NCBI RefSeq assembly: GCF_900142545.1
Contig: NZ_FRBF01000019.1
Location: 1 to 54,520, forward strand
DNA from: Fibrobacter sp. UWT2
Lineage (GTDB): Bacteria > Fibrobacterota > Fibrobacteria > Fibrobacterales > Fibrobacteraceae
Direction of reading: 5' to 3'
Length of the DNA stretch: 54,520 bases
The notes under the pieces were generated by a model. That model was given only the letters and a program-made list of their open reading frames with translations, did not search any database and was not told the DNA's origin. The position numbers and the translations under genes were made by a program. Below, piece by piece: positions 34,277 to 42,931 of the stretch (positions are counted from its first letter, which is position 1; the number at the start of each line of letters is the position of its first letter).

Positions 34277-35302
34277 CTAGAAATTGAAGTCAACCTGGTA
34301 GTTGGCCTTGTTGTTCGGGTTCACGCGTGCGCCCTTGGCGTTGACGGTGCCGCGGACTTCCTTGGCCTGCAACTGCTTGGCGTGGGTCGGAAGGATTCCG
34401 GTCGGATTGCTAGAGGAGCTGAACTGGTTGAACTGTTCGCTGCTGCTAGACGGAGTTTCGCTAGACGACGATGCAACGCTAGATGAACTGGGGGTAACGC
34501 TGCTGCTCGAAACCGGAGCCTGTTCGTCGTCTCGCGGGACTTGGCCGTTGAAGCTTTCCTGACCCTTGCGAGTGAGGGCGAGGATCAACATGCCGTCCTT
34601 GGAATAAATGTTCTTTTCGGTGAGGTCGACGCGGTTGCCGTCAAAGGTCCAGTCGCCCTTGCCCCAGCGGGAACCATCAAACGAGTCGAAATTGTCTGTC
34701 CAGTCGAGAGTGAAGTCGCTGCCGCCTTCGCCCTGGCCCGGAGTATACTTGTAAACCTTGACCCAGTTGATGAACTGGAAGAGCGGGAGCTTGGATTCGT
34801 CGAAATTTCCGACCCAAGCGGCGCTTTCGGAAGACCAAAGGTTAAAGCGGAGGCCCTGCGTTCCCTTGAGGTCGCTTACCTGGCCGCCTTCGGTCTTACG
34901 GACTTCATGACCGTCTACAGTCCAACGAACGTAGTTGGGGGTCCATTCGAGGCCGTAGGTGTGGAAAGCCTGGTCTGCAGCCGGGTTCACTGAATGGTGC
35001 TTTTCGCTGGTTTTTTGTGCGCCTGCCTTACCGGTAATGATGTTAGACTGGAAACTGCCCGGGTTTTTGCCTAGAACTTCGATATCGACTTCGACCCAAG
35101 GACGTCCATCGGCGATTTCAGAGCCGTTCTGGTAAAGGAACATGGAGCTGACCGTTCCAGAAGCTGCGGCCATCTTCATACGGGCTTCGAATTTACCGTA
35201 CTGGACTTCCTTCAAGGTATAGAGTTCTGCGCCGGAAAAATCTTTTGCCATAGTTGCTACTGCCGCGATTGCGAGTACGGAAAGAGTCGTTTTAAGATGC
35301 AT
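34277..35302 (-). CDS. Circularly permuted GH16 1,3-1,4-beta-glucanase (lichenase)
   Basis: 341 residues, secreted (signal peptide 1-19, ending TMA). The catalytic motif is EVDIEVLG with nucleophile Glu71, Asp73 and acid/base Glu75. Because these lie near the N-terminus, and the DWTDNFDSFDGSRWGKGDW strand block normally at the N-terminus lies after them (about 195-245), the fold is circularly permuted, as in the F. succinogenes 1,3-1,4-beta-D-glucanase, which it matches over most of its length from memory. A Ser/Pro linker (about 260-300) leads to a tail ending in NxxGARV...YQVDFNF. It cuts mixed-linkage cereal glucan. ATG 35302 chosen as GGAGG lies four bases upstream; 35305 and GTG 35320 are alternatives. 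Confidence 0.95.
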   Translation of the reverse strand: MHLKTTLSVLAIAAVATMAKDFSGAELYTLKEVQYGKFEARMKMAAASGTVSSMFLYQNGSEIADGRPWVEVDIEVLGKNPGSFQSNIITGKAGAQKTSEKHHSVNPAADQAFHTYGLEWTPNYVRWTVDGHEVRKTEGGQVSDLKGTQGLRFNLWSSESAAWVGNFDESKLPLFQFINWVKVYKYTPGQGEGGSDFTLDWTDNFDSFDGSRWGKGDWTFDGNRVDLTEKNIYSKDGMLILALTRKGQESFNGQVPRDDEQAPVSSSSVTPSSSSVASSSSETPSSSSEQFNQFSSSSNPTGILPTHAKQLQAKEVRGTVNAKGARVNPNNKANYQVDFNF

Positions 35303-35344
35303 CATGCCTCCAATTAACACATCCTTAACACCAATAATGAATTT

Positions 35345-35375
35345 ATAAAGAAAATGCAGACGTTACAACGCCTGC
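35345..35375 (-). terminator. Possible terminator after ruvB
   Basis: Imperfect stem GCAG.CGTT / AACG.CTGC followed on the minus strand by ATTTTCTTT; a CTGTTTAAAACAG palindrome lies at the ruvB stop. Confidence 0.4.
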
Positions 35376-35418
35376 AGATGTTAAAATGTTATAGGTGTAT
35401 CGGCTGTTTTAAACAGGT

Positions 35419-36462
35419 TTACAAATCCAGCGATTCTTGCGCACTGGCTTCTGCAAGTGTTTTCGGAATGGTGCGGTGGAGCATCTCGTAGGCGGTGCGC
35501 GTGGCGGTACGGCCACGCGGCGTTCGCGCGAGGAGCCCCTTGCGAATCAAGTACGGCTCATAGACTTCTTCGAGGGTGTCCGGCTCCTCGCCGAGCGCTG
35601 CCCCGATGGTGCCCAGCCCCACGGGGCCACCGCCGAACTTGTCGATAATCATCGAGAGAATCTTCCTGTCCATGTGGTCCAGGCCTTCGCCGTCGATGCC
35701 GAGCATTTCAAGAGTCTTGCTCGCCGACATCAAGTCGATAACGCCTGTGCCGCGAACTTGAGCCACATCTCGGCAACGCCTCAGCACTCGGTTTGCGATT
35801 CGAGGCGTTCCACGGCAACGACCGCTCAAAAGTTTGGCCGCATCTTCTTCGAGCCCTACATTCAAAATCTTCGCGCTGCGCATCAAGATGCTCTTGATGT
35901 CGTCTTCGTCATAAAGCTCCAGGCGGTACTGCAAGCCGAATCGGTCGCGCAACGGGCTTGTGAGCAAACCGCTTCGAGTCGTCGCGCCCACCAGCGTAAA
36001 ATGCTTCAGCGGCAAGTTCACGCTGCGAGCCGCCGGTCCGGAATCCAGCATAATGTCGAGCCTAAAGTCTTCCATAGCGGGGTAGAGGTATTCTTCCACT
36101 ACGCGGTTCAGGCGGTGAATTTCGTCGATAAACAGGATGTCGTTCTCTTGCAGGCTTGTCAAAAGCCCTGCCAAGTCGCTCGCTTTTTCGAGAACAGGAC
36201 CGCTCGTAATATGGATGTTTACGCCCATTTCTTTGGCGATGATTCCCGCCAAAGTCGTCTTGCCAAGTCCCGGAGGTCCGCAGAACAAACAATGGTCTAG
36301 CGAATCGCCACGGTGTTTCGCGGCTTCAATAGCGATCGAAAGGCTTTCCTTGATGTTCTTCTGGCCGGTAAATTCAGCAAGGCTAGGCGGTCGGAGCGTG
36401 CGTTCGACATCGCTTTCGTCGCCCGTTCTGCGTTCCGGAGAAATAATACGCTGGTCGTCCAT
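35419..36462 (-). CDS. ruvB: Holliday junction helicase RuvB
   Basis: 347 residues. AAA+ motor: Walker A GPPGLGKTT (about 62-70), Walker B DILFIDEIHRL, sensor 1 VGATTRSGLLTSPLRDRFG, and the C-terminal winged helix with GRTATRTAYEMLH. RuvB drives branch migration with RuvA. The ruvA-ruvB order and 35-base spacing support an operon; the gap carries a TTCCGGAT...ATCCGGAA inverted repeat. Confidence 0.97.
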   Translation of the reverse strand: MDDQRIISPERRTGDESDVERTLRPPSLAEFTGQKNIKESLSIAIEAAKHRGDSLDHCLFCGPPGLGKTTLAGIIAKEMGVNIHITSGPVLEKASDLAGLLTSLQENDILFIDEIHRLNRVVEEYLYPAMEDFRLDIMLDSGPAARSVNLPLKHFTLVGATTRSGLLTSPLRDRFGLQYRLELYDEDDIKSILMRSAKILNVGLEEDAAKLLSGRCRGTPRIANRVLRRCRDVAQVRGTGVIDLMSASKTLEMLGIDGEGLDHMDRKILSMIIDKFGGGPVGLGTIGAALGEEPDTLEEVYEPYLIRKGLLARTPRGRTATRTAYEMLHRTIPKTLAEASAQESLDL

Positions 36463-36464
36463 TC

Positions 36465-36494
36465 TACGTCATTCCGGATTTGATCCGGAATCTC
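36465..36494. repeat. Dispersed inverted repeat between ruvA and ruvB
   Basis: CATTCCGGAT-TTG-ATCCGGAATC hairpin in a CGTCATTCCGG context, of the widespread REP-like type. It would form a hairpin in the ruvA-ruvB message. Confidence 0.5.
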
Positions 36495-36497
36495 CTC

Positions 36498-37106
36498 TTA
36501 TAAATATTTCAAAGCCTCTGGAATAAGTGTCGCGGCATCTGCCGAGTCGCCCAAGATTTCAGCCGCCTTCATCACGGCCTTTTCTGCCGCCGGATCCTTC
36601 ACGCCGAGCGTATGCAAGGCAAGAACCGCTTCCATCTTCGGGCCCGTGAGAGCGCCCATTCCGGTAATTCCGGATCCTTCCACATCGCCCAAGGCCTGCA
36701 ACATAGCTCCTGCTTTGTCCTTCAGCGAAAGCACCATCTGTTCGCAGGTCTTTTTGCCGAGTCCCTTGATCTTGCCCAAGGCGCTCTTGTTGTCGCTTGC
36801 AATCATGTTCAAGAGGTCAGCAGGGGAGCTGCCGCTCAGAATGCGCTGGGCGAGCTTAGGGCCTACGCCGTTCACTTCGAGCAGCATGATAAAGGTGTCT
36901 TTCTCGGTCTTGTCGGCAAAACCGAACAGCGTCATGGAATCTTCGCGCACCACCAGGTTCGTGTAGAGCGTCACTTCGCTTTCCACCTCGGGCAACTTGC
37001 CTGCCGTGTAGGCCGAAATATTCACGCCGTAACCCACGCCATTTACATCCACGACCACGAAAGTGGGGGACTTTTCAATCAAAATTCCGCGAATCCGTTC
37101 AATCAT
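36498..37106 (-). CDS. ruvA: Holliday junction DNA-binding protein RuvA
   Basis: 202 residues, usual length. The N-terminal OB fold (MIERIRGILIEKSPTFVVVDVNGVGYGV), two helix-hairpin-helix motifs (LLEVNGVGPKLAQRIL and IKGLGKKTCEQMVLSLKDK) and a C-terminal RuvB-binding three-helix domain are visible. A TGCTATTTTG box about 20 bases upstream gives it its own promoter, separate from the lipid operon that ends to its right. Confidence 0.96.
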   Translation of the reverse strand: MIERIRGILIEKSPTFVVVDVNGVGYGVNISAYTAGKLPEVESEVTLYTNLVVREDSMTLFGFADKTEKDTFIMLLEVNGVGPKLAQRILSGSSPADLLNMIASDNKSALGKIKGLGKKTCEQMVLSLKDKAGAMLQALGDVEGSGITGMGALTGPKMEAVLALHTLGVKDPAAEKAVMKAAEILGDSADAATLIPEALKYL

Positions 37107-37212
37107 TGCCTACAATGCCTCAAAATAGCAGTGAATCATAAACATCTGTTCACTGCACAAATATATACTAATTTATAGGCTCTGTCAAGCCCTTTTGTAT
37201 TGCTGCGTTAAA

Positions 37213-37809
37213 TTATTCGGAAATCTTGGCTATCGATTGCAGGGCGTCTTCCATGCATTCAGCCAGGAGTTTCGAAATTGCTTCTGCTGTTACTCTCGGC
37301 TCGCGACTGTCGGTGGAACGATTCTTGTCGCATTTGCCTTCCCAAAGCATTGTATTTGATTTTACGTTCTTGAAGGTAAAGCCAAGTGCCAAGTGTGCAG
37401 ATTGAGAGCTACTTTCATCTACTTCTTCAATGGCGTTGACGTGGCCGGAAAGTTCATATTCCGGCATAGAGCCATTTCCCGAAACGACGGATTGAAACAT
37501 TCCGCTCTTTTCAACGTATTCCGAGACGACTCGGGTAATCATGTGCTCGGGGCGGCTTGCCCACAAGTCCAGATCGTAGAACATAAAGTCGTAGGCGGAT
37601 TCGCGGTAAACGATGTTTGTGCGTTGGTAGGCCTGGTCAATAGTGAACTTGCGTACCAGCAGGCTCTTGCCGGCAAATGTTTCCGAAGAGGGGGCCTGAA
37701 TGTTTTCGACCGCAATCGTGTAATAACGAGTCGGCTCGCTGGACCCCCCGCCCAGGCATGCTGAGAGCGAAAGTGCAATTGCCGATAAAAGAACTAATTT
37801 CTTCAACAT
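37213..37809 (-). CDS. PqiC-like ABC-transport auxiliary lipoprotein
   Basis: 198 residues. Lipobox LSAC (Cys18), then the ABC-transport auxiliary fold (YYTIAV near the start, LLVRKFTIDQAYQRTNIVYRES, a central LSGHVNAIEEVD strand) common in PqiC-type proteins that partner MCE transporters at the outer membrane. Three bases separate it from the mlaD-like gene, so it completes the transporter. Confidence 0.75.
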   Translation of the reverse strand: MLKKLVLLSAIALSLSACLGGGSSEPTRYYTIAVENIQAPSSETFAGKSLLVRKFTIDQAYQRTNIVYRESAYDFMFYDLDLWASRPEHMITRVVSEYVEKSGMFQSVVSGNGSMPEYELSGHVNAIEEVDESSSQSAHLALGFTFKNVKSNTMLWEGKCDKNRSTDSREPRVTAEAISKLLAECMEDALQSIAKISE

Positions 37810-37812
37810 AAA

Positions 37813-38739
37813 TTACTTCCTTCTAGACTTGTTTTCGGCGTGAATCAGCACCGACGGGTTGTTCTTGATTTTTTGCGAGAATTCTTCGAGGTTTTCAAGC
37901 ACGGCGTTGAGTTCTACTACGGCATCGCCGACTTGGTCCTGGTTCTTGTAAACCATCTGGTCGAGGCGCTTAGAAAGTTGATTGATCGACTCCAGAGTCT
38001 GCGTGATGTTTTCGTTCATGCTCTTGGTGTCAATCGCGGCAATCTTTTCTTTGACTAGGTCCATGTTTTCGCTGGTCTTAGCTGCAATTTTAGCTTCTTC
38101 GATTTCGGCGAGAACGTTTTTCATGGATGCCGCGGCATTCGAAATGTTGTTGATAGGCTTGTTCAGGTTCTGAGTCATGTTATTCAGGTTCCTGGACGCC
38201 CCTTCGAAATTCTTGATGGCGCTGCTGATGTTGTCGGCGTTTTCCGACGAGAAAATCTTGTTGATGTTGGTCAAAAGCGAATCGATATGGCCGATAATGT
38301 CGGTGGCCTTATTTGCCATTTCGTCAAAGGCTGTCTTTTCGGCAGGCACAAAGCCGCCTTCCTGTACATCGGGCTCGTCAAAACGTCCGCCCGAAAGCAC
38401 AATCTGCTTTTCTCCGGTGAGCGAAATGCCGTGGGTCATACCGGCGCGGGTGCCGATCTTGATCGGAGTACCCTTGTTTACGCGGAAGCGGACAACCACC
38501 TGATTCAGGTTCGAAGAATCAATTTCAATTCCTGTCACGTTACCGACATCGATACCGTTCAGCTTGACCTGGGCGTCTGTGTAAAGTCCGATAACGGATT
38601 CGCTGAATACCGTATAATAGTTGTCGAACTCCTTGTTCAAAAAGCGCGAAAGTACATAGCCAAGGAATACGCAGATCATGACTCCGCAAAGGAGCATGAA
38701 TGCGCCAATCTTGATTCGTTCGGAGCGTGTGGTTTCCAT
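37813..38739 (-). CDS. MlaD/MCE-domain substrate-binding protein
   Basis: 308 residues. One transmembrane anchor (about 11-30), then a single MCE domain (about 38-120; VFSESVIGLYTDAQVKLNGIDVGNVTGIEID, VRFRVNKGTPIKIGTRAGMTHGISLTGEKQIVLSGG) and a long coiled-coil (about 140-290). Such proteins form a hexameric ring in the periplasm through which lipids pass; the long helices may form a tunnel. Part of the mlaE-mlaF-mlaD set. Confidence 0.88.
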   Translation of the reverse strand: METTRSERIKIGAFMLLCGVMICVFLGYVLSRFLNKEFDNYYTVFSESVIGLYTDAQVKLNGIDVGNVTGIEIDSSNLNQVVVRFRVNKGTPIKIGTRAGMTHGISLTGEKQIVLSGGRFDEPDVQEGGFVPAEKTAFDEMANKATDIIGHIDSLLTNINKIFSSENADNISSAIKNFEGASRNLNNMTQNLNKPINNISNAAASMKNVLAEIEEAKIAAKTSENMDLVKEKIAAIDTKSMNENITQTLESINQLSKRLDQMVYKNQDQVGDAVVELNAVLENLEEFSQKIKNNPSVLIHAENKSRRK

Positions 38740-38751
38740 AGTTACTCCAAA

Positions 38752-39537
38752 TCAATCGATAAAGTTAAAATGGTAATATTCATGGTTGTCTTCTTCCTTG
38801 GGGCATTGCCTATTGAAGAAATGCTTGAGAATCGGATCTTCGCTTTCAAGCCCTTGCTGCAAGGTGCCGTCCATGAGCACGTAGCCGTCTTTCAGGTAAA
38901 TAAAGCGGTCGCAGACAATCTTGATGCTTTCGAGTTCGTGGCTCACGATCACCATCGAAACCCCGAGCGTGTCGCGAAGTTCAAGCAAAAGTTCATCGAG
39001 CGAACGGGCGGTCACCGGATCAAGACCTGTCGAGGGCTCGTCGCAAAAGAGTAGTTCCGGCTTGAGGGCGATGGCACGGGCAAGTGCTGCGCGACGCTTC
39101 ATGCCGCCCGAAAGTTCGGAGGGGTACTTGTGGAAGGCGTGCAATAGGTGCACTTTTTCAAGGCGGTCTGCCACAATCGCTTCCATTTGCTTCTTGGGCA
39201 TATAGGGCATGCTGCGGATGAGCGGGAGCATGGCATTTTCAGCCACGGTCAAGTCCGAAAGGAGTGCCCCGTTCTGGAACAACACTCCCGTGCGTAGGCG
39301 TGTCTCGAAATCAAGGCCTTCCTTGGCTCCGAACTGTTTTCCGAAAAAGGTTATCGTTCCGCTTTCGGACTTGTAGAGCTTAAGGATGTTGTTCATCAGC
39401 GTTGACTTGCCGCAACCCGAACTGCCGAGAATCATGCGGATTTCGCCTTTCTTGACGTCGAACGAAATATCGTTCAACACGGTCTTTCCGTCGTAACCGG
39501 CCTTCAGGTGATCTACTTTGAGTGTAATGTCGTCCAT
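38752..39537 (-). CDS. MlaF-like ABC transporter ATPase
   Basis: 261 residues. Walker A GSSGCGKST, signature LSGGMKRRAALARA, Walker B LLFCDEPSTGLDP and switch His in VIVSHELES. The family is the MlaF group, which energises phospholipid trafficking. Eight bases separate it from the permease gene. Confidence 0.93.
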   Translation of the reverse strand: MDDITLKVDHLKAGYDGKTVLNDISFDVKKGEIRMILGSSGCGKSTLMNNILKLYKSESGTITFFGKQFGAKEGLDFETRLRTGVLFQNGALLSDLTVAENAMLPLIRSMPYMPKKQMEAIVADRLEKVHLLHAFHKYPSELSGGMKRRAALARAIALKPELLFCDEPSTGLDPVTARSLDELLLELRDTLGVSMVIVSHELESIKIVCDRFIYLKDGYVLMDGTLQQGLESEDPILKHFFNRQCPKEEDNHEYYHFNFID

Positions 39538-39545
39538 GTTTGCTC

Positions 39546-40610
39546 CTAGTAGAATATAAAGCTGAATGCGCAGTCCGCGACAATGATCGCCGAAATAGAA
39601 ACCACGACGCTAGAAGTCGTTGCAAGGCCTACCGCTTCGGCACCGCCTTCGGCGTTGAGGCCCTTGTTGCAAGAAATCAGCGTGACCAGCCAACCGAATG
39701 CGATGGACTTGACCGTACTCTTGAGGAACAGTATCGGCGGAATCCCGTCGCGAATCGACTGGAAGTAGTTCGCAAATGAAATGTCAAAGAAGAAGTATCC
39801 AATCAGGAAACCGGCGAGGCAGCCCGCAATGCCAGCGCAGAAGGCGAGAATCGGCGTGCAGATGGTCATTGCGATAAAGCGGGGGACCACCAGGTACTGC
39901 ACCGGTGAAATCGCCATCGTCTTAATCGCCTTGATTTCTTCGCAGACGGACATGTTCGCAATTTCTGCGGCAATGGAGCTGCCGGAACGACCTGCCAAGA
40001 TAATAGTCGTGAGGAGCGGACTGATTTCGGCGAAAATCAGGTAGCCCAGTCCCGAGGCGAGGTAGGAACCGCCGCCAACGGCCTTGAGCATGAAGGAGCT
40101 TTGGAGCGCCATGGTAAAGCAGATGAGTGCGACCATCAAAAAGCAGATGCCAGTAGCTTCGGTACCGAGCATAAAGACCTGCTTGGCGGTCCCGCCGAAC
40201 TTGCTGCGTCCTTTGTCGAAGGGACCGCAGATCATCCAGTAAATGCTCATGTTCAAGAGAATGAATACTTCGGCGACTTCTTTGGCGACAACGACCGTCT
40301 TTGCGCCGATGGCTTCGAGGAAGTTGCTGTAGCCGTGCTTGACTTTTTCGGGGATTTTCTCTCTCTTGAGTGCCCTGAGCTGCGCCTTGATTTCTTCGTT
40401 GAAGTGGGCGAGGGTCAGTTCGTGACCGTACTTTTCACTGGTGTCTGCTAAAAGAGCAAAAAAGGCATCGCCGCTGTAATCCATGGACTCAAGGTCTGTT
40501 CCATCTACGGTTAACGGGCCGTTTCGCAAAATCTTGATGCAATTCTTCAGCAGAAACTGGCTGTTTCCGGCTGACAGAATCTTAGGAAGTGAAACGGTCT
40601 GTGCTTGCAT
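39546..40610 (-). CDS. MlaE-like permease with N-terminal STAS-like domain
   Basis: 354 residues. The N-terminal 100 residues resemble a STAS domain (GPLTVDGTDLESMDYSGDAFF...), as in MlaB, fused here to the permease. The membrane part (about 115-354) shows the MlaE signature region VRSGSSIAAEIANMSVCEEIKAIKTM-like sequence (GRSGSSIAAE) and PRFIAMTICTPILAF, with five to six membrane helices. The fusion removes the need for a separate MlaB. It begins eight bases after the flavoprotein gene. Confidence 0.88.
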   Translation of the reverse strand: MQAQTVSLPKILSAGNSQFLLKNCIKILRNGPLTVDGTDLESMDYSGDAFFALLADTSEKYGHELTLAHFNEEIKAQLRALKREKIPEKVKHGYSNFLEAIGAKTVVVAKEVAEVFILLNMSIYWMICGPFDKGRSKFGGTAKQVFMLGTEATGICFLMVALICFTMALQSSFMLKAVGGGSYLASGLGYLIFAEISPLLTTIILAGRSGSSIAAEIANMSVCEEIKAIKTMAISPVQYLVVPRFIAMTICTPILAFCAGIAGCLAGFLIGYFFFDISFANYFQSIRDGIPPILFLKSTVKSIAFGWLVTLISCNKGLNAEGGAEAVGLATTSSVVVSISAIIVADCAFSFIFY

Positions 40611-40618
40611 GAGGACCC

Positions 40619-41374
40619 CTAAAAGTTGTCGTCTCGGTCGAACATGTGAGTCACAAATTCCACAACTAATTTTTCGTAGGCTTCATCACTGAAGATGGTC
40701 TTTTGCATCAGGTCTACTGCTTCCTGCGAAATTTTGCCGGTCTTGGCGAGTTCTGCTCCGCCTTCCCAGTAACGCTTGCGCAAAATATTCAGACGACGTT
40801 CGCCCCCACGATGGTGGAGGGCTCGCATCTGCGGGCATGCAATGAGTTGGTATCCTTCGTGACCAAGAATGATGTCAAACTGCTTTTTGATCGGTTCGTA
40901 GACGACATCCAGGTCGCACCAGGCGCAACTGGAAAGCAGAATGATTTTCTGCCCTTCTTTCTGGAACTGTAGACCATGAAGGTTTGAGTTAGAGGCGTTC
41001 AAGCCTTCTTTCAACTTTTGCCCCATATACGGGTGGACCATGCCTACTATGCGGTCCATGAGAACCTTCATCTGTCCAGGAATGCTGAACAGGAACAGCG
41101 GAAAACTCCAGATGACGATATCGGCATTGGTCAGTTTTTCACGAATGGCGGGAACGTCATCATCTTTGATAAAGCAACTGCCATCGGGGCGACCCCAGCA
41201 ACTGAGGCAGCCTCGGCAAGGCTTGATGTTCATTTTGTCTATAAAGATGTATTCCGTTTCAAAGGTTCCGTTTTCTTCGAGACCTTGGACAAAAGCCTTC
41301 GTCGGAATCAACGTACCGCTTTTTTCATTCTTGGGGCTAGCCACCATTACAAGAATTTTTTTCGTATCAGCCAT
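40619..41374 (-). CDS. Iron-sulfur flavoprotein / NADPH-dependent FMN reductase family
   Basis: 251 residues. A flavodoxin-like FMN fold (ILVMVASPKNEKSGTLIPT, VIWSFPLFLFSIPGQMKVLMDRIVG) carries a compact cysteine motif PCRGCLSCWGRPDGSC, that is C-x2-C-x2-C-x7-C, typical of iron-sulfur flavoproteins (Isf) that hold a 4Fe-4S cluster next to FMN. It could supply electrons or reduce double bonds for a product made by the operon; this is inference. ATG 41374 follows two bases after the patatin stop; the TTG at 41380 is less likely. Confidence 0.75.
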   Translation of the reverse strand: MADTKKILVMVASPKNEKSGTLIPTKAFVQGLEENGTFETEYIFIDKMNIKPCRGCLSCWGRPDGSCFIKDDDVPAIREKLTNADIVIWSFPLFLFSIPGQMKVLMDRIVGMVHPYMGQKLKEGLNASNSNLHGLQFQKEGQKIILLSSCAWCDLDVVYEPIKKQFDIILGHEGYQLIACPQMRALHHRGGERRLNILRKRYWEGGAELAKTGKISQEAVDLMQKTIFSDEAYEKLVVEFVTHMFDRDDNF

Positions 41375-41376
41375 TG

Positions 41377-42222
41377 TCAAATTTCCAAGAAAGCTTTTAA
41401 ATCGTCCATCTGTTTTTTGGCCATTTCGACACCGTGCTCGTAAGATTCATTCATCTTTTCCATATTGGTATCGAACTGGTCGCACAAATCGATGATCGGG
41501 CGAATCAAGAAGAGTTTGCCCTCTTTTTCGAGTTTTTCCATACGCACGAACATTTTTTCGTAGCGTTTTAGGCGAACCATCAGTGCGCGGAACAAGTCTG
41601 GGTACTTGCGCTTGTACATCGGGTTCAGAATTGCACGGTACTTGCGGAAATCCGTTACCGCTTCGCCGGGGTAGTGGGTCGAAATAGCGACTACCTTGTC
41701 GCAGCCTTTCTCGAAGGCGCGTTCAAACGGAATCGCTGCCGAAATACAACCGTCGGCGTAATGCTTGCCGTCGAGTTCCGCCATCGGGAAAATCATCGGT
41801 AAGGCGCAACTGGCGCTGATCAAGTCCAGCAAGCGCTTCTTGTCGTTCTTTTCGCTCTTGAATTCGGCGCGTCCCGTTTCGCAACAGGTAAGTCCGATTT
41901 CGCATTCAATTTTGGAATTGCGGTATGCCTCAAAGTCCAGAGGCATTTCACCATCGGCTGCAAGATAGTTCAACGCATGGAATTCCTTTTGAATTCCGAT
42001 GAACTTGCTTGCCCATTTTTTGCCCTTCTGTAGGCGAGTCGGCAATACGATAAAACGCAAACGGCCTTGCTGGCGCGTAATGAAGTTTATCGCCGCATGG
42101 GCTCCGGCAGAAACACCTGCCACATAATTGAAATCAATCCCTTCGTCAAGCCAAGTGTCAATCACACCTGCGCTGAACATGGTCTGACGAGAACCACCTT
42201 CTAACACCAACCCTGTCTTCAT
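41377..42222 (-). CDS. Patatin-like phospholipase (YjjU-like)
   Basis: 281 residues. Oxyanion-hole GGSRQTMF (residues 9-16), nucleophile Ser38 in GVSAG and catalytic Asp157 in YADGCIS give the Ser-Asp dyad of patatins, and the sequence starts like E. coli YjjU. It should release acyl chains from a lipid. No signal peptide. Its start overlaps the end of plsC by four bases, and its neighbours suggest editing or release of lipids made by the operon. Confidence 0.85.
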   Translation of the reverse strand: MKTGLVLEGGSRQTMFSAGVIDTWLDEGIDFNYVAGVSAGAHAAINFITRQQGRLRFIVLPTRLQKGKKWASKFIGIQKEFHALNYLAADGEMPLDFEAYRNSKIECEIGLTCCETGRAEFKSEKNDKKRLLDLISASCALPMIFPMAELDGKHYADGCISAAIPFERAFEKGCDKVVAISTHYPGEAVTDFRKYRAILNPMYKRKYPDLFRALMVRLKRYEKMFVRMEKLEKEGKLFLIRPIIDLCDQFDTNMEKMNESYEHGVEMAKKQMDDLKAFLEI

Positions 42223-42926
42223 GCTTGCACCTCTTCGGGTGTTTCGGCTGCGACCGGGAGTGGCTCCACTTCAGTCTTGCCCAGCGCTTGCTGCTTGAGA
42301 GCCCAGACTTTCTGCCTAAAGTATTCGCTGCGTTCCGCCAGGTGCTTAGAAGAAGGAATCCCCTTTACACGTTCAATCTTTTCAGGTTCAGTAACAACAA
42401 TCTGCGTACGGTGACCACGCTTATAAATGCCGTCAATACCCACCGAAAGCACCGGAGCGCCGGTACTGCGGGCGAGGAATGCAAATCCCGTCTTGAATTC
42501 GTTCAGCAGACCATCGTAGCGGCATTTGCCTTCGGGGAAGATAATCACCGAGTTGCCTTTTTCCAGTTCACGCTTTGCAATCAGCGCCCATTCGGTATCC
42601 AGGTTAAAGCGGTCGCAAGGAATCACGCATTTCACGCGAGTGAGTGCCCAGCTAAAATGCGGGTCTTCAATCTGGTCTTTCGCTACCACGATGCTTCTGT
42701 TGTGGAAAAAGATAGCGAGCATCATGAGGGGATCCCACATGCTCGTATGGTTCGCAATAATCACCGAAGGTGTCTTAAGGCGCGGAGACTTCACTGTTTC
42801 ACCGAGAAAGGTAACCTTCGGACGATTCCAAACAAGCAAATAAACTCGCACGGTGTATATGACTATCACCATGACGAGTTGCATAAAAAGTTCAAACAGC
42901 GGATTCTTTTTCTTTACGTCAGACAT
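42219..42926 (-). CDS. 1-acyl-glycerol-3-phosphate acyltransferase (PlsC family)
   Basis: 235 residues. One N-terminal membrane helix (about 12-32), HTSMWD (HX4D, residues 60-65) and FPEGKCRYDG, the glycerol-phosphate-binding motif. It transfers an acyl chain to a lysolipid at the inner membrane; in this operon the donor may be the ACP product. Five bases lie between it and the fabZ-like gene. Confidence 0.88.
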   Translation of the reverse strand: MSDVKKKNPLFELFMQLVMVIVIYTVRVYLLVWNRPKVTFLGETVKSPRLKTPSVIIANHTSMWDPLMMLAIFFHNRSIVVAKDQIEDPHFSWALTRVKCVIPCDRFNLDTEWALIAKRELEKGNSVIIFPEGKCRYDGLLNEFKTGFAFLARSTGAPVLSVGIDGIYKRGHRTQIVVTEPEKIERVKGIPSSKHLAERSEYFRQKVWALKQQALGKTEVEPLPVAAETPEEVQA

Positions 42927-42931
42927 CTACC

